Notes: generated by a model not told the origin, from the sequence alone. Numbered from the stretch's first letter, positions 1-5,134 are shown. The stretch: DNA of 10,714 bases from Limiplasma sp964504385 (GCA_964504385.1 CAZDEF010000081.1:1-10714), one strand, 5' to 3'. Numbers and translations are program-made.

Positions 1-1
1 C

Positions 2-1435
2 TTCCTGCCGGACAAGGCCATCGATCTGGTGGACGAGGCCTGCGCCATGATCCGCACCGAGATCGACTCCATGCCGGCCGAGCTGGACGAGGTGAGCCGC
101 CGCATCATGCAGCTGGAGATCGAGCAGGCGGCCCTGAAGAAGGAGGAGGACGAGGGAAGCCGCCGCCGTCTGGAAACGCTGGAGGAGGAGCTGGCGCATC
201 AGCGCGAGCACTTCAGCGCCATGAAGGCGCGCTGGGAGAACGAGAAGAACGCCATCTCCAAGGTGCAGAAGCTGCGCGAGGACATCGAGCAGGTGAACGC
301 CGAGATCGCCAAGGCGGAGCGCGCCTACGATCTGGGCAAGGCGGCCGAGCTGAAGTACGGCCGTCTGCCGGATCTGCAGCGCCAGCTGGCGCAGGAGGAG
401 GAGCTGGCCGAGCAGGGCGACCGCACCCTGCTGCGCGACAAGGTGACGGACGACGAGATCGCCCGCATCGTCAGCCGCTGGACGGGCGTGCCCGTCACCC
501 GCCTCAAGGAGGGCGAGCGCGAGAAGCTGCTGCATCTGCCCGAGCAGCTGCACCGCCGCGTGATCGGGCAGGACGAGGCCGTGCAGAAGGTATCCGAGGC
601 CATCCTGCGCAGCCGTGCGGGCATTGCGGACGAGAACCGGCCCATCGGCTCCTTCCTGTTCTTGGGCCCCACCGGCGTGGGCAAGACGGAGCTGGCCAAG
701 GCGCTGGCCGAGAACCTGTTCGACGATGAAAAGAACATGGTGCGCATCGACATGAGCGAGTACATGGAGAAGTTCTCCGTCAGCCGTCTGGTAGGCGCGC
801 CTCCGGGATATGTGGGGTATGAGGAAGGCGGCCAGCTCACCGAGGCGGTGCGCCGTCACCCCTACTGCGTGGTGCTGCTGGACGAGGTGGAGAAGGCGCA
901 TCCGGATGTATTCAACATTCTGCTGCAGGTTTTGGACGACGGGCGCATCACCGACAGTCAGGGCCGCACGGTGGATTTCAAAAACACCATCATCATCATG
1001 ACCTCCAATCTGGGTTCGCAGTATTTGCTGGACGGCATTGAGGATGGGGCGATCACCGAATCTGCGCGGCAGAATGTGATGCAGCTGCTGCGTTCGCAGT
1101 TCCGGCCGGAATTCCTCAACCGCATTGACGACATTGTTTTCTACAAGCCGCTGGAGAAGGCGGAGATCGGGCAGATCGTCCGTCTGTTGGCGGGCCATCT
1201 GGCCGCGCGGCTGGAGGCCAGCGACATTCACCTGGTGCTGACGGATGCGGCGGTGGGAGCCATCGCCGACGCGGGGTTCGATCCCGTTTACGGTGCGCGC
1301 CCGCTGAAGCGTTACATGCAGTCGCATTTGGAGACGATGCTGGCGCGCAAGATCGTCGGCAGCGAGATCCTGCCCGGCGAGACCGTTGTGGTGGACGCCG
1401 AGGGGGATGGGTTGGTGATCCGCAAGGGAGAATGA
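2..1435 (+). CDS. clpB: ATP-dependent chaperone ClpB, 3' part (5' end outside window)
   Basis: This is the C-terminal 477 residues of ClpB, the hexameric AAA+ disaggregase that works with DnaK to pull proteins out of aggregates in the cytoplasm. The frame is open to the window edge and begins FLPDKAIDLVDEA, the end of the first AAA+ domain. The full protein is usually about 860 residues, so roughly 390 are missing upstream. Next comes a charged coiled coil (about bases 70-430), the middle domain that separates ClpB from ClpA and ClpC. The second AAA+ module follows, with Walker A GPTGVGKT (665-688), pore loop GAPPGYVGYEEGG (about 796-834), Walker B VVLLDEVEK (about 869-895) and the arginine-finger segment FRPEFLNRID (about 1100-1129). 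The small C-terminal D2 subdomain contains GARPLKR. All key residues of this half are present and there is no frameshift. The promoter and any CIRCE or CtsR site would lie upstream and cannot be seen. Family assignment is very secure. Confidence 0.97.
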   Translation, partial: FLPDKAIDLVDEACAMIRTEIDSMPAELDEVSRRIMQLEIEQAALKKEEDEGSRRRLETLEEELAHQREHFSAMKARWENEKNAISKVQKLREDIEQVNAEIAKAERAYDLGKAAELKYGRLPDLQRQLAQEEELAEQGDRTLLRDKVTDDEIARIVSRWTGVPVTRLKEGEREKLLHLPEQLHRRVIGQDEAVQKVSEAILRSRAGIADENRPIGSFLFLGPTGVGKTELAKALAENLFDDEKNMVRIDMSEYMEKFSVSRLVGAPPGYVGYEEGGQLTEAVRRHPYCVVLLDEVEKAHPDVFNILLQVLDDGRITDSQGRTVDFKNTIIIMTSNLGSQYLLDGIEDGAITESARQNVMQLLRSQFRPEFLNRIDDIVFYKPLEKAEIGQIVRLLAGHLAARLEASDIHLVLTDAAVGAIADAGFDPVYGARPLKRYMQSHLETMLARKIVGSEILPGETVVVDAEGDGLVIRKGE

Positions 1436-1466
1436 GGGGGGCGCGCCCCCTCCGGGCCCCGCTTTT
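1434..1466 (+). terminator. Possible clpB terminator hairpin
   Basis: A 7-bp stem, GAGGGGG (1434-1440) with CCCCCTC (1446-1452) around a 5-nt GC loop, overlaps the last two bases of the clpB stop codon. A short T run (1463-1466) lies 10 nt further on. The distance to the T run and its brevity make this a weak intrinsic terminator. The larger stem at 1720-1790 is an alternative end for clpB transcripts. Confidence 0.35.
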
Positions 1467-1516
1467 CCTGATTTCCCTTGATTTCCCCCGCTTTCTCCGC
1501 AAGGGGAGGGAACGAG

Positions 1517-1620
1517 CCTGATGCGCGTCAGGGCAAGTTGCTTCATTTAGATTGGTTTCGCAGCGGCATGCATGCTGCTTCTCTACAGCGCTTTGTTACG
1601 CGTAACAGGAGGTGCCTCCT
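1517..1620. repeat. Cluster of short palindromes downstream of clpB
   Basis: Four dyad-symmetric sequences lie within about 100 bp. At 1517-1532, CCTGATGCGCGTCAGG has one G-T mismatch. At 1562-1579, AGCGGCATGCATGCTGCT has one mismatch. At 1594-1607, TGTTACGCGTAACA is perfect. At 1607-1620, AGGAGG and CCTCCT flank a central TG. None is followed by a T run, so they are not ordinary terminators. The perfect 14-mer has the shape of a dimeric repressor site, but no promoter is visible beside it. No coding sequence with a credible start is seen here. Function unknown. Confidence 0.55.
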
Positions 1621-1645
1621 TGGATCCTCCTTACCCCCTCCCCGA

Positions 1646-1669
1646 CAAGGGGCACGGCCCCTTGACCCC
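1646..1669 (-). repeat. GC-rich hairpin repeat, copy A (inverted orientation)
   Basis: CAAGGGGC (1646-1653) and GCCCCTTG (1657-1664) form an 8-bp stem with loop ACG. Read on the minus strand the unit begins GGGGTCAAGGGG (1669 down to 1658). Exactly that 12-mer recurs on the plus strand at 2355-2366, again followed by CCCCTTG. A variant copy lies at 2395-2420. Copy A is inverted relative to the other two and lies on the other side of the small toxin locus. Confidence 0.6.
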
Positions 1670-1719
1670 TGAATGTTGTATTGTTCTAAGTGGCAAACCG
1701 TTGAGGGACTTGAATTTTG

Positions 1720-1790
1720 CGTCCGTACACGCAAACAGCCATCACTACCAGCCTAACGGCTGACAAGTGATGGCTGTTTTGCTGCGGACG
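1720..1790. repeat. 71-nt three-tier stem-loop, possible bidirectional terminator
   Basis: The main stem pairs AAACAGCCATCACT (1733-1746) with AGTGATGGCTGTTT (1766-1779), a perfect 14 bp. Below it, CGTCCG (1720-1725) pairs with CGGACG (1785-1790) across an internal loop. Above it, CAGCC (1749-1753) pairs with GGCTG (1758-1762). On the plus strand the main stem ends in TTTT; on the minus strand it ends in TTT. It may stop clpB transcription from the left and toxin mRNA from the right. The short T runs keep this uncertain. Its length and tiers also fit a structured RNA or the relic of a small hairpin element. Confidence 0.55.
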
Positions 1791-1815
1791 GGATGAGGGG
1801 GGTGCCGCAGGTTAC
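1779..1815 (+). repeat. Direct repeat, left copy, flanking the toxin module
   Basis: This 37-nt stretch matches 2197-2233 at 28 of 37 positions by eye, without gaps. The shared core is GGGAT-n-AGGG followed by TGCCGCAG and TAC. The left copy precedes the antisense RNA promoter by about 25 nt. It overlaps the right foot of the 1720-1790 stem. Confidence 0.5.
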
Positions 1816-1840
1816 TCTGTGCAAGGAAATGGGGTTGTCA

Positions 1841-1869
1841 TTGACTTCCATTCTTTGTTATGCTATACT
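1841..1869 (+). promoter_or_regulatory. Promoter of the antisense RNA
   Basis: TTGACT (1841-1846) is separated by exactly 17 nt from TATACT (1864-1869), a near-consensus sigma-A promoter and among the best in the window. No protein-coding gene follows on this strand. Transcription would start near 1876 and run toward the 3' end of the small minus-strand peptide gene. Confidence 0.75.
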
Positions 1870-1875
1870 AGCAAC

Positions 1876-1965
1876 AGGTGAGGAGCCTGACCTGTTGCAG
1901 TCAGGTCAACGAATCATCTGTGGATGACCGTCGTCCTTTGGTGTTTTGGGGGGCGGTTATTTTTT
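1876..1965 (+). ncRNA. Candidate antisense antitoxin RNA (~90 nt)
   Basis: The RNA is bounded by the promoter at 1841-1869 and the T-rich terminator ending at 1965. Two stem-loops can be drawn in its body: TGACCTG (1888-1894) with CAGGTCA (1902-1908), and TCATC (1914-1918) with GATGA (1923-1927). The second shares base 1927 with the terminator stem. Its 3' end is complementary to the stop codon, the last lysine codons and the 3' untranslated region of the minus-strand peptide gene. This is the convergent arrangement known for type I systems such as txpA/RatA and bsrG/SR4 of Bacillus subtilis. The antitoxin role is inferred; the promoter, terminator and overlap are read from the sequence. The start is approximate. 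Confidence 0.55.
1927..1965 (+). terminator. Intrinsic terminator of the antisense RNA
   Basis: ACCGTCGTCC (1927-1936) pairs with GGGGGGCGGT (1948-1957). The stem is 10 bp with one G-G mismatch and two G-T pairs, and it is followed by TATTTTTT (1958-1965). The T run is the same DNA that encodes the terminal Lys-Lys of the peptide on the other strand. Read on the minus strand the stem is broken and has no T run, so it acts only on the plus-strand RNA. Confidence 0.6.
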
Positions 1966-2046
1966 ATGCTTCGGCCTTAGCTTTAGCACTTCAAATACCA
2001 CATAAGCGATCAGCCTGAGTAAACTGATGATGTCACCAATTTTCAT
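1957..2046 (-). CDS. Small hydrophobic peptide, candidate type I toxin (29 aa)
   Basis: This 29-codon frame begins ATG at 2046 and ends TAA at 1957-1959. AAAGGAG (2057-2063) lies 10 nt before the start, a good ribosome site. The peptide opens MKIGD, has a hydrophobic stretch at about residues 6-23 (IISLLRLIAYVVFEVLKL) and ends in a basic tail, RPKHKK. One membrane helix with a charged C-terminal tail is the layout of type I toxins and small holin-like toxins (Fst, TxpA, BsrG) that damage the membrane. I do not recognise it as a member of any named family. Support comes from its own promoter (2140-2169), a structured leader, and a strong convergent promoter for an RNA overlapping its 3' end. 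It could instead be a harmless small membrane peptide. It is far more AT-rich than the neighbouring genes. Confidence 0.6.
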   Translation of the reverse strand: MKIGDIISLLRLIAYVVFEVLKLRPKHKK

Positions 2047-2052
2047 TCGGCA

Positions 2053-2089
2053 TCATCTCCTTTGTGATGTAGTATCACTCCGCAGATGA
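2053..2089 (-). promoter_or_regulatory. Structured toxin leader around the ribosome site
   Basis: In the minus-strand transcript, TCATCT (2089-2084) can pair with AGATGA (2058-2053), which includes the last two bases of the ribosome site AAAGGAG. Inside it, GTGAT (2078-2074) pairs with ATCAC (2068-2064) directly before that site. The nested helices would hold down translation. Structured leaders that hide the ribosome site are known in type I toxin mRNAs; this one is inferred from complementarity only. Confidence 0.4.
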
Positions 2090-2139
2090 CTCGCTCAGCT
2101 CCTCGCCCAACGCTCAGGATCGCCCTTGAGCGCAAATCT

Positions 2140-2169
2140 ATCATAGCATGGTTGTTACTGTTGTGACAA
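2140..2169 (-). promoter_or_regulatory. Promoter of the small toxin gene
   Basis: On the minus strand, TTGTCA (2169-2164) is followed after 18 nt by TATGAT (2145-2140). Transcription would start near 2133, giving a leader of about 85 nt before the peptide start at 2046. The inverted repeat at 2148-2173 covers the -35 box and most of the spacer. Confidence 0.6.
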
Positions 2170-2178
2170 CCATTTTTT
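2148..2178 (+). terminator. Inverted repeat with T run over the toxin promoter
   Basis: ATGGTTGT (2148-2155) and ACAACCAT (2166-2173) form an 8-bp stem with a 10-nt loop. Read on the plus strand it is continuous with six Ts (2173-2178), so it has the form of an intrinsic terminator for rightward transcripts. It also spans the -35 region of the leftward toxin promoter, so an operator role is equally possible. Confidence 0.4.
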
Positions 2179-2196
2179 ACTACCATCCTATAGATA

Positions 2197-2233
2197 TTGT
2201 TGTGGGCGGGATAAGGGATTTGCCGCAGTCTAC
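2197..2233 (+). repeat. Direct repeat, right copy, flanking the toxin module
   Basis: This is the partner of 1779-1815, with 28 of 37 identical positions. Just downstream, 2239-2256 matches 1853-1870, the -10 region of the antisense promoter, at 14 of 18 positions. The spacing between these two blocks is about 32 nt shorter here and the TTGACT -35 box is absent. It looks like a decayed second copy of the antisense promoter region. Confidence 0.45.
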
Positions 2234-2266
2234 CTTTGCTTTCCTATGCTACCCTACCCGTAGCCC

Positions 2267-2615
2267 AGCTCTGCCGAAGGCGGAAGTAGGGCGGAGCTCG
2301 CCGCGTCCGTGGAAGATAGCTCACGCTCTTTAGTAAAGTCCCCTTCCGCCCACGGGGGTCAAGGGGTTTACCCCTTGCTCACGCCAGAGCGACCGGGTCG
2401 AAGGGCAGGGCCCCTTCGACTGAAGGGAGCGGCGCGCAAGAACGTTAGAAGCGGAGGGCAGGCGCGGCGCTTCAGCGCCGCGAATGTCCGGTGCTGCTGG
2501 GAGGCGGGGAGTCCAGAGGGGTGTCCCGGGGGGACCGGTGCGGGGTCCCCCCCGACATCCCTCTGGCCCTAGCGGAGCGGGCTGCTCCACCGCTCCCCCT
2601 GCAAGGGGAGCAGCC
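2267..2615. repeat. Mosaic of GC-rich hairpins, no gene
   Basis: Six stems follow each other in 350 bp. The first is AGCTCTGCC (2267-2275) with GGCGGAGCT (2290-2298). Hairpin-repeat copy B pairs CAAGGGG (2360-2366) with CCCCTTG (2371-2377). Copy C pairs GTCGAAGGG (2397-2405) with CCCTTCGAC (2412-2420). CGCGGCGC (2463-2470) pairs with GCGCCGCG (2475-2482). A long imperfect stem occupies 2513-2566. GGCTGCTCC (2580-2588) pairs with GGAGCAGCC (2607-2615), with an alternative GCTCCCC/GGGGAGC pairing inside. Open frames here have no ribosome site and no recognisable protein. The pattern suggests accumulated REP-like or MITE-like palindromic elements. Confidence 0.55.
2513..2566. repeat. 54-nt long imperfect hairpin
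   Basis: CCAGAGGG (2513-2520) pairs with CCCTCTGG (2559-2566), then TGTC (2522-2525) with GACA (2554-2557), then GGGGGGACC (2528-2536) with GGTCCCCCC (2544-2552). The loop is GGTGCGG (2537-2543). About 22 pairs form, counting one G-T pair, with a single small internal loop. No T run follows on either strand. Confidence 0.6.
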
Positions 2616-2618
2616 TAA

Positions 2619-2679
2619 CCACCCGCGCGCAGCGCAATCAGCAAGAGCAGCGCTCTACCACCCGCGCCCCAGCGCAATC
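2619..2679 (+). repeat. Short tandem-type direct repeat
   Basis: CCACCCGCGC is followed by a CAGCGCAATC end at 2619-2639 and again at 2658-2679. The copies differ by one inserted base and one substitution near the middle, and 18 nt lie between them. The second copy ends 9 nt before the stop codon of the acetyltransferase gene. Confidence 0.45.
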
Positions 2680-2688
2680 GCCCCCACG

Positions 2689-3324
2689 TCATCCCCTCCG
2701 ATACTCCCCCGCTATCTCCTCCAAATTCTCCATACTGTCCTCCTGCGTGATCTCGCGGATCACGCGGCAAGGCACCCCAGCCGCAAAGCTGTTGTCAGGA
2801 ATGCTGCGCGTGACCACGCTGCCCGCGCCGATCACGCATCCGTTGCCGATCACCACGCCGGGACAGACCACCACGTTCGCCCCCAGCCAGCAGTCGTTGC
2901 CAATGGTGACGGGCTTGGCGTAGCAGACGTGCTTTTCCTCGCCCTGCTCATTCACCATGGCACGGCGCTCATCCGCCAGCATGGGGTGTACGGGCGTCAC
3001 GATGGTCACGTTGGGGCCAAAGTTGCAGTCGTCGCCGATCGTCACCTTGGCATCGTCCTGAATGGTCAGGTTGAAATTGCCGAAGAACCGCTTGCCGATC
3101 ACTGTGTGCTGTCCGTAGTGGAAAAACACCGGCCCCTGGATGAAGCTGCCTTCGCCGATCTGCCCCACCATGTCGCGCAGCAGCTGGGCGCGCTTCTCCA
3201 CCTCGTGCTCGTAGGTGGCGTTGTAGTCGTTGTTCAGGTCGTGCGTGCGCAGCTTGATGGCGCGCAGATCCGGATGACCGGGGCAGAACAGCTGCCCTGC
3301 AAAGATCTTTTCTTCTTCCCGCAT
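2689..3324 (-). CDS. Maltose/galactoside-type O-acetyltransferase (left-handed beta-helix)
   Basis: This 211-residue protein belongs to the Maa/LacA/NodL family, which moves acetyl from acetyl-CoA to a sugar hydroxyl in the cytoplasm. The N-terminal mac domain reads EEEKIFAGQLF, then a helical segment to about residue 55. Hexapeptide repeats follow, such as IGKRFF, IGDDCN, IGNDCW, LGANVV and IGNGCV, which build the left-handed beta-helix trimer. TPVHP places the catalytic histidine at His113, matching the family position. The C-terminal GVPCRVIREI is the usual end of the fold. Length is slightly above the typical 185-205. ATG at 3324 is chosen because GGGGAGG lies 11 nt upstream and the mac domain begins directly after it; in-frame ATGs further out lack support. 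It has its own promoter (3359-3387). The sugar substrate cannot be told from sequence. Confidence 0.93.
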   Translation of the reverse strand: MREEEKIFAGQLFCPGHPDLRAIKLRTHDLNNDYNATYEHEVEKRAQLLRDMVGQIGEGSFIQGPVFFHYGQHTVIGKRFFGNFNLTIQDDAKVTIGDDCNFGPNVTIVTPVHPMLADERRAMVNEQGEEKHVCYAKPVTIGNDCWLGANVVVCPGVVIGNGCVIGAGSVVTRSIPDNSFAAGVPCRVIREITQEDSMENLEEIAGEYRRG

Positions 3325-3358
3325 GATCGTTTTTTCCTCCCCGTGGCTTGATGAGTTC

Positions 3359-3387
3359 ATCATAGCACCGCGCGGGGAAAAAGGCAA
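3359..3387 (-). promoter_or_regulatory. Promoter of the acetyltransferase gene
   Basis: TTGCCT (3387-3382) and TATGAT (3364-3359) on the minus strand are separated by 17 nt. The -35 box starts on the base right after the TGA stop of the upstream regulator gene (3390-3388). The acetyltransferase can therefore be expressed independently of the genes upstream. Confidence 0.6.
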
Positions 3388-4056
3388 TCACCTTGCTTCA
3401 CGCGCATCCTCCAAAGCCATGCGCAGCAGATCGGCCTCCACCTTCAGGCGGTCGTTCTCGCGCTGCAGCTGGGCGGCGGATGGGCGCGCCGTCAGCACCT
3501 GAAGCAGATCCTCCAGCAGGGCGCGCACATCGGGGTCGCGCAGATGGGGCTCCAGCCCGGTCAGCACATCCTGCGCCTTGCCGCTGCGGCTGTAGCGGCG
3601 GCAGGCGGCCGCGTCCTCCGGGCAGGGCAGCCCCTCGGCGCGCAGCTCCTGCGCCACCTCCACGAGCATCTCGGGCCGGTTCTTCAGCACGGAGCGGTAC
3701 TTGTTCTGGTAGCGCAGCATGCCCGCGCGGTCGCCGTCCGCCAGACGGGTCACGCAGGCGCGCACGCTCTGCCCCTGCCCGCGGCTGATGAGCACCTGTC
3801 GCAGCAGGTGGTGCACCTCCTCCGGCGTGAAAGCGCGGAACGGCGCCTGCCGCGCGCACAGCTCCGGCCTTTCGCGCACGCGGGCGTAGTAGAAATTGCG
3901 GATGGAATTGGGCTTGCGGCTCAGCTGCGCCCCCACGTCGGCAAATACGTCCCGCAGCGGACGGCCGCTGTCCGCCGCGCTCTGAACGGCGCTGAACAGC
4001 AGGTCGATCTCGTCCTGCCGCCAGCCGCCTCGGGGATGAGTGGTGATCTGGGTCAT
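3388..4056 (-). CDS. Myb/SANT-like DNA-binding protein with C-terminal coiled coil
   Basis: This 222-residue protein appears to contain two copies of a Myb/SANT-like unit. Copy 1 is about residues 10-65, with GW at 11-12 and the run KPNSIRNFYYARVRERPEL at 48-66. Copy 2 is about residues 73-131, starting AFTPEE and ending RYQNKYRSVLKNRPEM. The matching ends (aromatic and basic residues, then RPE) suggest internal duplication. Residues 195-220 are leucine-rich and charged, likely a dimerising coiled coil. The general style, one helix-rich repeat plus coiled coil, recalls the sporulation regulator RsfA of Bacillus. I infer a small transcription factor; target unknown. ATG at 4056 has GGAGG 9 nt before it and starts the first repeat. 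The open frame continues upstream but without support. It lies 67 nt after the solute-binding-like gene and may be co-transcribed with it. Confidence 0.75.
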   Translation of the reverse strand: MTQITTHPRGGWRQDEIDLLFSAVQSAADSGRPLRDVFADVGAQLSRKPNSIRNFYYARVRERPELCARQAPFRAFTPEEVHHLLRQVLISRGQGQSVRACVTRLADGDRAGMLRYQNKYRSVLKNRPEMLVEVAQELRAEGLPCPEDAAACRRYSRSGKAQDVLTGLEPHLRDPDVRALLEDLLQVLTARPSAAQLQRENDRLKVEADLLRMALEDAREAR

Positions 4057-4123
4057 GGTCAATCGCCTCCGACGGATATTGAATACATGGCTTAGTATGG
4101 AATACGGGCGCGGATTTATGCGT

Positions 4124-5134
4124 TCAGCGCAGGGCCAGCAGCGTGGCCACCGGGTCGTCCCCGCGCAGGAAGCCCTGCAGGCACAGCTGGCGCAGCTCCT
4201 CGCGCGTGTGCGCAAAGGCGTTGACCAGCGTGTGGGTGGAGGCAAACAGCTCGATCGCCTGCCGCGTGCATTCGTCCGTGGCATCGGCGCTGCGCCCCGG
4301 GCACACGAAGCCGTGCCCGGCGGCCAGCTGCGCGGTGTGCTGCTGCAGATAGGCCAGCAGTGTGCGCGCGGCCTCGCCATCCCGGCACAGCGCGCCCATG
4401 CGCACCCGGTCGCTCACGGCGGGGGCGAGCACCACGCCGCACGCGCCGCCGCCCTGCACAAAGGCGCGCAGCGAGAGCACCTGCGCCTCGCCCTGCTGGC
4501 ACTGGCGAAGGCGGGCGCGTCCGGCGGGCGGGCACAGGCACAGCAGCTGCTGCAGCGCCACCCCCTGCGGGCGCTGCAGCCCTTGCGCGATCTCCGCCCA
4601 CGGCAGGCTGTCCGCCGCTGGGCTGGGCTGAGGCTGCACCCCCGCCCCCAGCAGCGAGCCCGGCGCGGGCGTGGGCTGCGCCAGCCACGCGGGCGGCAGG
4701 CTGAGCACATTGGGTGACAACCACAGCGGCACGGCGTAGCACACGCCGTTATACATGCCGCTGGGTGCGGATGCATCCGCCAGCGGCAGCAGTGCCTTCT
4801 CCGGCGCGGCGATGGCGCCGGTGTCGAACAGCAGCACGTCCGGCAGCACAGCATCGGCGGCGTACAGATCATCGGCGGCGGCGCTGCGCAGGAACACGCG
4901 CATGCCGGGGTGGGCTTTCTCAAAGGCGGCGCACGCGGCGCTGATCAGCCGACGGTCATCCACCTCGCCGGGCAGCAGCCACACGGTGACGGTCTGCAGC
5001 CGAGGCGGGCGCAGGCTGTCGTCCGCGCGGGTGGCGGTGCGCGCCAGCAGTGTGCGCATCAGCCCCGGCAGCGCAGCAAACAGCGCGGCGGTCAGCAGCA
5101 GCGCGGTGAGCAGCCCCATACGGCGCGTTTTCAT
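4124..5134 (-). CDS. Membrane-anchored extracellular solute-binding-like protein
   Basis: This 336-residue protein has a basic N-terminus (MKTRR), a hydrophobic segment at about 8-25 and then a domain opening TVTVWLLPGEVDDR (48-61), an alpha helix ending FEKAHPGMRVFLR (71-83) and PDVLLFDTG (98-106). That beta-alpha-beta opening, with the later MYNGVCYAVPLWLSPNVL, is typical of family 1 sugar-binding proteins of ABC transporters. There is no lipobox cysteine, so it would be held by an uncleaved or signal-peptidase-I segment. It is shorter than the usual 400-450 residues and very rich in Ala, Leu and Gln, with no permease or ATPase gene beside it. A ligand sensor or diverged orphan binding protein is as likely as a transporter part. 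ATG at 5134 is preceded by GGGGGAGGAAGG. The frame is open further upstream, but that part reaches across the divergent promoter and is rejected. Confidence 0.75.
   Translation of the reverse strand: MKTRRMGLLTALLLTAALFAALPGLMRTLLARTATRADDSLRPPRLQTVTVWLLPGEVDDRRLISAACAAFEKAHPGMRVFLRSAAADDLYAADAVLPDVLLFDTGAIAAPEKALLPLADASAPSGMYNGVCYAVPLWLSPNVLSLPPAWLAQPTPAPGSLLGAGVQPQPSPAADSLPWAEIAQGLQRPQGVALQQLLCLCPPAGRARLRQCQQGEAQVLSLRAFVQGGGACGVVLAPAVSDRVRMGALCRDGEAARTLLAYLQQHTAQLAAGHGFVCPGRSADATDECTRQAIELFASTHTLVNAFAHTREELRQLCLQGFLRGDDPVATLLALR

Noticed and set aside
1572..1763. 63-codon plus-strand frame downstream of clpB
   Set aside because: It crosses several hairpins, has no ribosome site and resembles no protein. 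The region is better explained by palindromic elements.
2619..2679. Possible CRISPR-like repeats
   Set aside because: Only two imperfect copies with an 18-nt gap and no cas genes; treated as a short direct repeat.
2491..3351. 286-codon plus-strand frame opposite the acetyltransferase
   Set aside because: It is antisense to a well-supported hexapeptide-repeat gene and composed of His/Ala/Val runs.
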